Source: Collimonas sp. UBA1456
Lineage (GTDB): Bacteria > Pseudomonadota > Gammaproteobacteria > Burkholderiales > Burkholderiaceae_D
Assembly (NCBI GenBank): GCA_002325825.1
Contig: DCSW01000130.1
Coordinates: forward strand, 167-6,200
DNA length: 6,034 nucleotides
Direction of reading: 5' to 3'
Shown here piece after piece: positions 1 through 6,034 of the stretch; positions within the stretch are counted from its first letter, which is position 1; every line of letters begins with the position of its first letter. Made by a program: the position numbers and the translations under genes. The notes beneath the pieces are model-generated. The model did not search any database, was not told the DNA's origin, and saw nothing but the letters and a program-made list of their open reading frames with translations.

Positions 1-22
1 CATGTAACTCTTTTATCTTATC

Positions 23-101
<79 letters not shown>

Positions 102-222
102 AATTTCTCAGGACAGTTGCGCGACGCTCGCAGTGACTCATCGAATGCGCTCATAACAACATCTTAAACGACAGGGAAGTCTCGTATCATAGAAGAATAC
201 CGGGACTAAAGGTAGCGTAAGT

Positions 223-261
223 AACAGTTAATCAGCCAAAAATACTGAATGATTCACTGTT
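223..261 (-). terminator. Hairpin just after rpoD stop (terminator-like or 3'-end stabilising)
   Basis: Two 12-base arms (223-234 and 250-261) are complementary except at one position and enclose a 15-base loop. The stem begins 7 bases past the rpoD stop codon. It is AT-rich and is not followed on the minus strand by a run of T, so it is not a textbook intrinsic terminator. It could protect the rpoD mRNA 3' end or be a processing site before the tRNA. The fold is seen directly; the role is inferred. Confidence 0.45.
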
Positions 262-268
262 ATTTGAT

Positions 269-2731
269 TTAATTGCCTTCAAGAAAGCTTTTCAGCTTGT
301 CTGAGCGCGAAGGGTGGCGCAGCTTGCGCAGCGCTTTAGCCTCTATTTGACGGATGCGCTCACGCGTTACGTCGAACTGCTTGCCGACTTCTTCCAACGT
401 GTGGTCGGTCGACATTTCGATACCGAAACGCATGCGCAAAACCTTCGCTTCGCGTGGGGTCAGCGAATCGAGGATGTCCTTGACGACGCTGCGCATCGAT
501 GCGTGCAACGCGGCATCGGCCGGCGCCAAAGTGTTGGTGTCCTCGATGAAATCGCCTAGATGCGAATCGTCATCGTCGCCGATCTGTGTTTCCATCGAAA
601 TCGGCTCCTTGGCGATCTTCATGATCTTGCGGATCTTATCTTCCGGCATTTCCATCTTGATTGCCAGCGTTGCCGGATCCGGCTCAGCGCCGGTTTCCTG
701 CAAGATTTGACGCGAGATGCGGTTCATCTTGTTTATCGTTTCGATCATGTGCACTGGGATGCGGATGGTGCGGGCCTGATCGGCGATCGAACGTGTGATG
801 GCCTGACGGATCCACCATGTCGCGTAAGTAGAAAATTTGTAGCCGCGGCGATATTCGAACTTGTCTACCGCCTTCATCAAACCGATATTACCTTCCTGGA
901 TCAGATCCAGGAATTGCAAACCGCGGTTAGTATATTTCTTTGCGATCGAAATGACCAGACGCAAGTTGGCTTCGGTCATTTCACGCTTGGCCATGCGCGC
1001 CTTACGCTCGCCGGCGCCCATTTTCTTATTGATACCGCGTAGATCTGGCAAAGGCAGTACGATGCGTGCCTGTAGGTCGATCAGGCGTTGCTGCAGTTCT
1101 TTTACTGCCGGTATGTTACGACTCAGCACAGAGCTGTATGTATAGTTACCATCGACTTCATCGTCAACCCAGCCCAGATTGGTTTCATTTCCAGGGAAAA
1201 CCTTGATGAAGTGCGTGCGCGGCATGCCGCACTTGTTGACCACGACGTCCAAGATCTGACGTTCGATTTGACGCACTTCGTCAACTTGGCCGCGCAATGT
1301 GTCGCACAGTTTTTCTACAACTTTGGCGGTGAAACGGATACCCAGTAATTCGTTCGAGATGATTCCCTGCGCTTTGACATACGGCTTCGAGTTGTAGCCC
1401 TCTTTTTCGAAAGCCTTGCGCATCTTGTCGAACTGCGTAGAAATGGTCTCTAACTTGCCTAGCGCATCGTGCTTCAGTTGCTCAAGTTGTTCGGCCGAGA
1501 AGCCAGCGGCGCCAGTCGACGAACTAGTGTCATCGTCTTCCTCTTCTTCGCTCTCGTCGTCCGTCGCAGGCGAGGCTGCGCTCACCGCTACTGCTTCGTC
1601 TGTCTGGTTAGGGTCGACTAGGCCGTCAACGATTTCGTCGATCTTGATTTCATCCTTGCCGATCTTGTCGGCTGCCAGCAGGATTTCGGCGATAGTGGTC
1701 GGACAAGCCGAAATTGCCTGGATCATGTCTTTCAAGCCGTCTTCGATACGTTTGGCGATTTCGATTTCGCCTGCGCGTGTCAATAATTCGACCGAACCCA
1801 TTTCACGCATATACATGCGGACCGGGTCGGTGGTACGGCCGAAGTCCGAGGCGACGGTCGACAGCGCGGCTTCAGCAGCGGCCTCGGCATCATCATCACT
1901 GGCGACGGTGGCAACGGTGTCGGACAGCAGCAATGTTTCTGCGTCAGGCGCTTGTTCGTAGACTGCGATGCCCATGTCGCTGAACGTACCGATGACGCCT
2001 TCGATGGCTTCAGGATCGATAATATTTTCAGGCAGGTGATCATTGATTTCGGAGAAGGTCAGAAAACCACGTTCCTTACCCATCTTGATCAGCATTTTGA
2101 GCTTTTGCCGACGCGCTTCGAGTTCTTCTTCGCTGGCTTCAGTGTCGGACGAGAATGCATCTTTCAGCAACGCCTTTTCCCTGGCTTTGCGATCCTTGGC
2201 CTTGGCCTTGTCGGCGGCTTTCAGCTCGGCCCGTTCGACCGCGTTGAGTGCTGCCACTTCATCGTTTTCCGGCTGAAATTCTTTTGGCTTGCGACCACGA
2301 CGTCCGGGAACTTTGACCGACGGTAGGATATAGCCGGAAGTATCAATCGCTGCCAGTGTTGCGGCATCCGTGGTTTGACTTACGCCTGACCCAATCATCA
2401 CACTAACATCGGCTTTGACCGGAGCCGCGGCTGCATTTTGTGATGATCTGACGACTTTGAGTTGAAGTTTCTTGTTTGTCACAGGGGCTTTCGATTTCAC
2501 AGATACTAGTTTTGCAACAGTTCTTGATGCACTTTCCTTCGTGGTTGTTGCAGTTGCTTTAGAGATTACTTTCTTGTTAACGGGCTTAGTAGGCGATTCC
2601 GATGAAGCTGCCGTTTTCTTTACGGAGTATTTCGGTATTGAGGAAGAGGCGCTTGATCTAGCCGCTGCTGGCTTCGTATCTTTAACAAAAAGTGTCAGGG
2701 ATTTTACGGATATTTTCATTGCGTTCGCCAT
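269..2731 (-). CDS. rpoD: RNA polymerase primary sigma factor RpoD (sigma-70)
   Basis: This is the housekeeping sigma factor that directs core RNA polymerase to -35/-10 promoters. Numbered from the ATG at 2731 (820 aa), it has a basic Lys/Ala/Ser/Thr-rich tail (1-about 200) with an AT-hook-like PGRRGRKPK (142-150). Then follow region 1.1 (about 207-258, FSEINDHLPENIID), region 1.2 (TTDPVRMYMREMG, from 300), a non-conserved region with an acidic run (about 391-401), region 2 (EANLRLVISIAKKYTNRGLQ; YATWWIRQAITRSIADQ), region 3.0-3.2 (IRIPVHMIET; DSHLGDFIEDT) and region 4 ending in the -35-binding helix-turn-helix (VTRERIRQIEAKALRKLRHP). E. coli RpoD is 613 aa; nearly all the extra length is the N-terminal tail. 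Gln716 replaces the usual Pro in METPIGDD, and Ala320 replaces Glu in LLTREGEI. Neither the ATG at 2731, the next ATG at 2719 nor an upstream TTG at 2746 has a Shine-Dalgarno sequence, so the start is uncertain. The C-terminal HPSRSDKLKSFLEGN is typical of the family. Confidence 0.97.
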   Translation of the reverse strand: MANAMKISVKSLTLFVKDTKPAAARSSASSSIPKYSVKKTAASSESPTKPVNKKVISKATATTTKESASRTVAKLVSVKSKAPVTNKKLQLKVVRSSQNAAAAPVKADVSVMIGSGVSQTTDAATLAAIDTSGYILPSVKVPGRRGRKPKEFQPENDEVAALNAVERAELKAADKAKAKDRKAREKALLKDAFSSDTEASEEELEARRQKLKMLIKMGKERGFLTFSEINDHLPENIIDPEAIEGVIGTFSDMGIAVYEQAPDAETLLLSDTVATVASDDDAEAAAEAALSTVASDFGRTTDPVRMYMREMGSVELLTRAGEIEIAKRIEDGLKDMIQAISACPTTIAEILLAADKIGKDEIKIDEIVDGLVDPNQTDEAVAVSAASPATDDESEEEEDDDTSSSTGAAGFSAEQLEQLKHDALGKLETISTQFDKMRKAFEKEGYNSKPYVKAQGIISNELLGIRFTAKVVEKLCDTLRGQVDEVRQIERQILDVVVNKCGMPRTHFIKVFPGNETNLGWVDDEVDGNYTYSSVLSRNIPAVKELQQRLIDLQARIVLPLPDLRGINKKMGAGERKARMAKREMTEANLRLVISIAKKYTNRGLQFLDLIQEGNIGLMKAVDKFEYRRGYKFSTYATWWIRQAITRSIADQARTIRIPVHMIETINKMNRISRQILQETGAEPDPATLAIKMEMPEDKIRKIMKIAKEPISMETQIGDDDDSHLGDFIEDTNTLAPADAALHASMRSVVKDILDSLTPREAKVLRMRFGIEMSTDHTLEEVGKQFDVTRERIRQIEAKALRKLRHPSRSDKLKSFLEGN

Positions 2732-2796
2732 GGAATCAAATACCAATTTGGTTACACTGATTTGCGCTATGGTTATTGCGGCCCGCTGTCAGTTCG

Positions 2797-2818
2797 TTTA
2801 AACTTTACCAAGTTTAAA
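2797..2818. repeat. Perfect 9-bp inverted repeat in the rpoD leader
   Basis: TTTAAACTT (2797-2805) and AAGTTTAAA (2810-2818) are exact reverse complements around the 4-base spacer TACC. It lies about 66 bases upstream of the rpoD ATG. It could be a protein-binding operator or an RNA hairpin in the leader; it has no poly-T tail in either direction, so it does not look like a terminator. Confidence 0.6.
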
Positions 2819-2896
2819 TCGCCGACAAAGCCGCCTGCTCACCACATCTCTCTACGTTTCTATCCCATTCAGAAAAACTAGTGTTACTATCAATTC

Positions 2897-2915
2897 AGTA
2901 GCTAAATAGGCTACT
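2897..2915. repeat. 6-bp inverted repeat with 7-base loop
   Basis: AGTAGC (2897-2902) and GCTACT (2910-2915) are exact reverse complements enclosing TAAATAG. It falls about 20 bases downstream of the predicted rpoD transcription start, so it would form a hairpin near the 5' end of that mRNA. It has no T tract. A short stem like this can arise by chance. Confidence 0.35.
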
Positions 2916-2941
2916 TCTAAGAAGTTTAATCTAAATCTTTA

Positions 2942-2970
2942 ATTGTAACATAATGGGGACATTCTTCCAA
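2942..2970 (-). promoter_or_regulatory. Predicted sigma-70-type promoter for rpoD (extended -10)
   Basis: On the minus strand TTGGAA (2965-2970, 4 of 6 to TTGACA) is followed by a 17-base spacer and TACAAT (2942-2947, 5 of 6 to TATAAT). The spacer ends in TGT, giving the extended -10 motif TGnTACAAT. Transcription would start near 2935, about 200 bases before the rpoD ATG. It lies 70-100 bases past the dnaG stop, fitting separate expression of rpoD. Confidence 0.65.
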
Positions 2971-3041
2971 TCGAAACGTCCCGGATCTTGTTGTTGTGGG
3001 CCTTGTCCTGATCTTGACCTACCTGTATTTTCAGAGAATTT

Positions 3042-4838
3042 TTAGCATAAGCTGGTTTCCGCCTCAGCTTCGCGCCGTAATTGCTCCTGCTTTTGCATCA
3101 AACCTCGATATTGCTGGCGCGCTTCGTCGCTACCTAAGCCGGACGCCGCAAGCTGATCAAGTTCATTTTTCAATATCTTTATTTTAGTCTGGCGAATTGC
3201 GCCCGCCAGTTCTAATCTTGCAGTCTCTGTTTCCGATTCCCATTCCGCCGCAATTTCTGCAATCAAGGATTCAAAATTCTCGCCGCCTTTACGCAAATGC
3301 TCTGCCAGTGTCGCAAAATTCGCCTGGTCGCCCATTTCATGGCTAGCGGTAATCAGGCGCGCTAACATTTCCGCCAGATCTGGGGCAAAGTGCGCTACCG
3401 CATCCAGTGCCGCGTCGTCCAACTCGGAGGCAAGTGCCGGATGCGCCACCAGCAGGCGGATAATTTGCCGCTCCAGTCCGATCGGGGCAGGGCGTTTACC
3501 ACGCGGCGGCGCGTGGCGTGTCGCGGCGATCGGTTTGGTCAGCTCGAATAATGACTCAATTTCGGCTGGCGTCGATTGCGTCAGCTGCGCCAGTTCACGG
3601 ACAATTTGTAGCCGCAACGATGATGGTGGCATCAATTGCAGCAACGGCTTGGCATCGAATTGCGCCCGCGCTCGTCCTTCCAAAGTGCTCAAATCGGTTT
3701 CGGCTGTCACCTCGTTGAGTAGAAACTGCGATAGTGGCATTGCGTCATGAATTTGACTTTCGAATGCCTCTGCGCCCATTTCTCTGACAAAACTATCCGG
3801 GTCGTGTTCCTGTGGTAAAAATAAAAACTTAACCACTTTGTTATCAGTGGCGTGCGGCAGGCAGGCAGGCAGCACGCGCCGCGCAGCTCTCCGACCAGCC
3901 CTGTCGCCATCAAAACTGAATACGACATGATCGGTTTGGCGCAACAGCTTGTGCACATGGGTTGGTGTGCAAGCTGTTCCCAGTGTGGCCACCGCTTGCG
4001 GAAAACCAAATTGTGCCAACGCCACCACGTCCATGTAACCTTCTGTCACCAGCACGTAGCCAGCCCCCCTTATTGCCTGGCGCGCCTCGAACAAGCCATA
4101 CAATTCGCTCCCTTTCTGAAATAGGGGTGTTTCCGGAGAATTCAAGTACTTCGGTTCGCCACTATCCAGCACGCGGCCGCCAAAGCCGATGACTTGACCT
4201 TTGGTGTTGCGAATTGGAAACATGATGCGATCGCGAAAGCGGTCATAGCGTTTACGGTTATTGCCTTTTTCATCGGTGCGATCGATCACCAGCCCGGCTT
4301 CGACCAGTGCCCTGACTTCGTAATTCGGGAACACCTGGCGCAGGCTGTCCCAGTTGTCTGGGGAGTAGCCCAATCCAAACCTGGCGGCCACTTCACTGGT
4401 CAGGCCGCGCCGCTTTAAATAATCGACTGCGTGCGTAGCGTTGCGCAATTGCTGTCGATAGAAATCGCAGGCGCTGCTCATCGCGTCCGACAGCGCCAGG
4501 CTTTTGGCCTGGCACTCTGCTCGCTGCGCAGGGGGAATCTTGTCGTCGTTGTCTGGTACCGTCATGCTGACGCCTTGCGCCAAATCATTGACCGCTTCCA
4601 CAAAACCTAGCCCGGAGTATTCAATCAGAAAGCCGATCGCTGTCCCGTGTGCGCCGCAGCCGAAACAGTGATAGAACTGTTTGGTCGGGCTGACGGTGAA
4701 GCTGGGGGATTTCTCGTTATGGAACGGGCACAAGCCCATCAGGTTGGCGCCTCCCTTTCTCAATTGGACGTATTTACCAACCACGTCGACTATGTCGACG
4801 CGGTTGAGCAGGTCCTGAATAAACGATTGCGGGATCAC
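3042..4838 (-). CDS. dnaG: DNA primase DnaG
   Basis: DnaG makes the short RNA primers for chromosome replication and is recruited to the fork by the DnaB helicase. At 598 aa it is close to E. coli DnaG (581 aa) and appears intact. The N-terminal zinc ribbon is visible as C37-P-F-H40 and C58-F-G-C61. The basic RNA-polymerase core includes RYDRFRDRIMFPI (about 198-210) and PKYLNSPETP (about 229-238). The TOPRIM catalytic acids are Glu266 in TEGYMD, Asp310 and Asp312 in FDGDRAG, and Asp346/Asp348 in HDPDSF. Residues from about 450 form the helix-rich C-terminal part expected to bind DnaB. The start is GTG at 4836-4838, giving the family N-terminus MIPxSF; an in-frame TAA 39-41 bases upstream and the absence of any nearby ATG support it. 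No Shine-Dalgarno precedes it, which fits the low primase level known from E. coli. It starts 44 bases after yqeY, so the two are probably co-transcribed. Confidence 0.98.
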   Translation of the reverse strand: MIPQSFIQDLLNRVDIVDVVGKYVQLRKGGANLMGLCPFHNEKSPSFTVSPTKQFYHCFGCGAHGTAIGFLIEYSGLGFVEAVNDLAQGVSMTVPDNDDKIPPAQRAECQAKSLALSDAMSSACDFYRQQLRNATHAVDYLKRRGLTSEVAARFGLGYSPDNWDSLRQVFPNYEVRALVEAGLVIDRTDEKGNNRKRYDRFRDRIMFPIRNTKGQVIGFGGRVLDSGEPKYLNSPETPLFQKGSELYGLFEARQAIRGAGYVLVTEGYMDVVALAQFGFPQAVATLGTACTPTHVHKLLRQTDHVVFSFDGDRAGRRAARRVLPACLPHATDNKVVKFLFLPQEHDPDSFVREMGAEAFESQIHDAMPLSQFLLNEVTAETDLSTLEGRARAQFDAKPLLQLMPPSSLRLQIVRELAQLTQSTPAEIESLFELTKPIAATRHAPPRGKRPAPIGLERQIIRLLVAHPALASELDDAALDAVAHFAPDLAEMLARLITASHEMGDQANFATLAEHLRKGGENFESLIAEIAAEWESETETARLELAGAIRQTKIKILKNELDQLAASGLGSDEARQQYRGLMQKQEQLRREAEAETSLC

Positions 4839-4882
4839 GTAGATTTGATGGAGATAGGAACTATATCGGATATTTTATGTGT

Positions 4883-5332
4883 TCAGGCGTTGGTCAATAT
4901 CGCTTTCACCAGCGCTGATACCGCCGTCATATCGGCACGGCCGGCCATCTTCGGTTTCAGTATTGCCATTACCCTGCCCATGTCTTGCGGTCCGGCGGCT
5001 GCGCTGATAGCCACTGCTGTGGCGACTTCTTCCTGGATTTCCGCTTCCGATAAGCCTGCCGGTATGTAAGTCGAGAGGATCGCAAGTTCAGTTTTCTCGA
5101 TGTCTACCAAATCCTGACGGCCACCGGCTTCGAACTGGGTGATCGAATCCTTGCGCTGCTTGATCATTTTTTCGATGATGGTCAGAACGTGGGTATCGTT
5201 CAGCTCGATGCGCTCATCGATTTCCTTTTGCTTCATCGCGGCGGTAATCAACCGGATCGCGCTCAGTTTGATCGTATCCTTGGAGCGCATCGCTTCTTTC
5301 ATGTCGTCGGTAATCTGTTCTTTCAAGCTCAT
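4883..5332 (-). CDS. yqeY: GatB/YqeY domain protein
   Basis: A 149-aa protein starting MSLKEQITDDMKEAMRSKD, of the GatB/YqeY family. The family is related to the C-terminal tRNA-contacting helical domain of GatB in the amidotransferase GatCAB. Its own cellular role is not well defined. Visible family features are the N-terminal LKEQITDDMKEAMRSKD helix, the IRLITAAMKQKEID segment, the KMIKQRKDSITQFEAGGR helix, EKTELAILSTYIP, and GPQDMGRVMAILKPKMAGRADM near the C-terminus. Full-length members are about 150 aa, so it looks complete. The ATG at 5330-5332 is preferred over an upstream TTG at 5344 because GGAG lies 6 bases before it. It sits between rpsU and dnaG, a common place for this family, with 44 bases to dnaG. 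It is the only gene here with a clear Shine-Dalgarno sequence. Confidence 0.93.
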   Translation of the reverse strand: MSLKEQITDDMKEAMRSKDTIKLSAIRLITAAMKQKEIDERIELNDTHVLTIIEKMIKQRKDSITQFEAGGRQDLVDIEKTELAILSTYIPAGLSEAEIQEEVATAVAISAAAGPQDMGRVMAILKPKMAGRADMTAVSALVKAILTNA

Positions 5333-5338
5333 GCAGTT

Positions 5339-5342
5339 CTCC
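5339..5342 (-). promoter_or_regulatory. Shine-Dalgarno GGAG of yqeY
   Basis: GGAG on the minus strand ends 6 bases before the ATG at 5332, an ideal spacing. It decides the start in favour of this ATG rather than the in-frame TTG at 5344, which would overlap the site. Confidence 0.8.
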
Positions 5343-5611
5343 AAGTGGTGGGGTTTCGTGTTGGATGGAGAACTAAAGTGATTAAATTAAGATGCTGAAA
5401 TATCTGGACCTCGAAATACCTACAGCACGCTGCCATCCTGGCCACGCTATACTCACCGCATTCTCCCACGGTTGCGCTTTAGCTGCCGACATTACAGCGT
5501 TCGCTACGGTTTTTTAAGGCCGCTTATTACCTCTATTTTGCCTTTGTTGCGCGGTTTTGCTATTAATTTTTATGGCAACGGATACATTGCAATAAACCTA
5601 ACCATAAACAG
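5343..5611 (-). other. Gene-free region between the rpsU terminator and yqeY
   Basis: About 270 bases with no credible coding sequence on either strand. I see only weak promoter-like hexamers and short inverted repeats, such as AGCG-TT-CGCT at 5496-5505. No clear promoter for yqeY-dnaG could be assigned, so these genes may depend on read-through past the rpsU terminator or on a promoter too degenerate to recognise by eye. A long untranslated leader for yqeY would follow in the read-through case. Confidence 0.5.
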
Positions 5612-5647
5612 AAAAAATCCGCTGCGTAGAAATACCGGAGCGGGTTT
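5612..5647 (-). terminator. Intrinsic terminator after rpsU
   Basis: On the minus strand AAACCCGCT (5639-5647) pairs with AGCGGATTT (5615-5623) with one mismatch. The loop has a possible inner GTA-TTTC-TAC stem, and the right arm runs into TTTTTT (5612-5617). It starts about 50 bases past the rpsU stop. In E. coli a terminator sits in the same place between rpsU and dnaG and makes bS21 mRNA more abundant than downstream mRNA; the same job is inferred here. Confidence 0.75.
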
Positions 5648-5666
5648 ATAATTTTATTCAATCAAC

Positions 5667-5679
5667 CGCACCTAGTGCG
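5667..5679. repeat. Small hairpin CGCAC-CTA-GTGCG after rpsU
   Basis: A perfect 5-bp GC-rich stem with a 3-base loop, 20 bases beyond the rpsU stop codon and upstream of the terminator. No T run follows on the minus strand. It could help protect the rpsU mRNA 3' end; it may also be chance. Confidence 0.35.
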
Positions 5680-5699
5680 ATGAAAAATTAATGCAATTA

Positions 5700-5912
5700 T
5701 TAGTACAATTTTTTCGGCAGTTGCTGGCTACGGATGCGTTTGTAATGGCGCTTCGCAGCTGCTGCGAGCTTACGTTTGCGCTCAGCAGTTGGCTTTTCGT
5801 AGAATTCGCGTGCACGCAAGTCAGTCAGCAAACCTGTTTTTTCAATGGTGCGCTTGAAGCGACGCATAGCGACTTCGAACGGTTCGTTTTCTTTAAGATG
5901 AATTGTGGTCAT
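5700..5912 (-). CDS. rpsU: Small ribosomal subunit protein bS21
   Basis: A 70-aa, strongly basic protein that joins the 30S platform near the 3' end of 16S rRNA and supports mRNA binding during translation initiation. The sequence matches bS21 throughout: ENEPFEVAMRRFKRTIEKTG (8-27), a central LRAREFYEKPTAERKRKLAAAAKRH and the characteristic ending LPKKLY. Length is normal for the family (about 70 aa). The ATG at 5910-5912 gives the usual MTTIxLKENEPFE N-terminus. The 20 bases upstream are AT-rich and contain no Shine-Dalgarno match. It is the first gene of the locus, behind a TATAAT-containing promoter and ahead of an intrinsic terminator, so it can be transcribed as a short single-gene mRNA as well as the head of the rpsU-yqeY-dnaG-rpoD cluster. 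Confidence 0.97.
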   Translation of the reverse strand: MTTIHLKENEPFEVAMRRFKRTIEKTGLLTDLRAREFYEKPTAERKRKLAAAAKRHYKRIRSQQLPKKLY

Positions 5913-5949
5913 GTAAATTAAAAACCAAGTTTATATACGTAAATAAAAA

Positions 5950-5979
5950 ATTATAGCGGGGAAAACCAATAAATGGAAG
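5950..5979 (-). promoter_or_regulatory. Predicted rpsU promoter
   Basis: A perfect -10 hexamer TATAAT lies at 5950-5955 on the minus strand. The best -35 at 18-base spacing is CTTCCA (5974-5979), only 3 of 6 to consensus. Transcription would start near 5943, giving an untranslated leader of about 30 bases. The stretch after the -10 is AT-rich (TTTTTTA), not the GC-rich discriminator typical of stringently repressed promoters. Nothing else is recognisable from here to the window end. Confidence 0.55.
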
Positions 5980-6034
5980 TCTTATCTCGCTTTTACACAA
6001 TCTTGCCGTTAATTTTCACAAAAGTCTGACTGCC

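Larger units (their letters stand above)
2732..3041 (-). other. dnaG-rpoD intergenic region and putative rpoD leader
   Basis: No coding sequence is supported in these 310 bases. On the minus strand it holds, in order: a short segment with two CAAGATC(A/C)GG copies after the dnaG stop, a sigma-70-type promoter (2942-2970), a 6-bp hairpin (2897-2915), a perfect 9-bp inverted repeat (2797-2818), then an AT-rich stretch up to the rpoD start without a Shine-Dalgarno match. If the promoter is used, the rpoD leader is about 200 nt long, which leaves room for post-transcriptional control. In E. coli rpoD also has promoters of its own besides operon read-through. Confidence 0.6.

Noticed and set aside
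186..191. TATGAT on the minus strand as a -10 box for the tRNA
   Set aside because: No acceptable -35 hexamer lies at 16-18 bases, so a separate tRNA promoter is not supported.
1526..1562. Repetitive TCTTCC/TCGTCG stretch as a DNA repeat
   Set aside because: It encodes the acidic Asp/Glu run in the non-conserved region of RpoD, a usual feature of the family.
1780..2043. Minus-strand open frame inside rpoD in another frame
   Set aside because: It overlaps conserved sigma region 1 coding sequence and shows no protein-like motif of its own.
314..2801. Long plus-strand open frames opposite rpoD
   Set aside because: They are antisense shadows of a fully conserved rpoD, have no family resemblance or ribosome-binding context, and their composition mirrors the rpoD codons.
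3518..4418. Plus-strand open frames opposite dnaG
   Set aside because: The minus-strand dnaG reading frame is intact with all catalytic motifs, so these frames follow from its codon structure.
5496..5516. Plus-strand terminator-like AGCG-TT-CGCT followed by TTTTTT
   Set aside because: The stem is only 4 bp with a 2-base loop, and no plus-strand gene ends nearby.

Overview
The window is a macromolecular-synthesis operon region of a betaproteobacterium. The RpoD, DnaG and bS21 sequences look most like Burkholderiales, probably Oxalobacteraceae, judged from recalled family sequences rather than a search. By eye the base composition is moderate, with AT-rich intergenic stretches. Every supported gene is on the minus strand, so transcription runs from high to low coordinates.

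Layout in transcription order: an rpsU promoter (about 5950-5979); rpsU (5700-5912, ribosomal protein bS21); a good intrinsic terminator (5612-5647); a gene-free leader of roughly 280 bases; yqeY (4883-5332); dnaG (3042-4838, primase, GTG start) after only 44 bases; a 310-base intergenic region with a convincing sigma-70-type promoter (2942-2970) and two inverted repeats; rpoD (269-2731, primary sigma factor); a hairpin just after the rpoD stop (223-261); and a tRNA with anticodon CAT (23-101), most likely the AUA-reading tRNA-Ile2.

The genes link translation start (bS21), replication priming (DnaG) and transcription initiation (RpoD). The terminator after rpsU, the lack of a Shine-Dalgarno sequence and GTG start of dnaG, and a separate rpoD promoter would allow very different outputs from one locus, as known for the E. 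coli rpsU-dnaG-rpoD operon.

I found no mobile element, CRISPR array, toxin-antitoxin pair or unknown multi-gene system. The points worth a second look are small. RpoD has Gln in place of the near-invariant Pro beside the sigma finger, and Ala in place of a conserved Glu in region 1.2. It also has a basic N-terminal tail of about 200 residues with an AT-hook-like motif. The tRNA has an odd D-loop. Structured leader and trailer elements flank rpoD, and three of the four genes lack a recognisable Shine-Dalgarno sequence.
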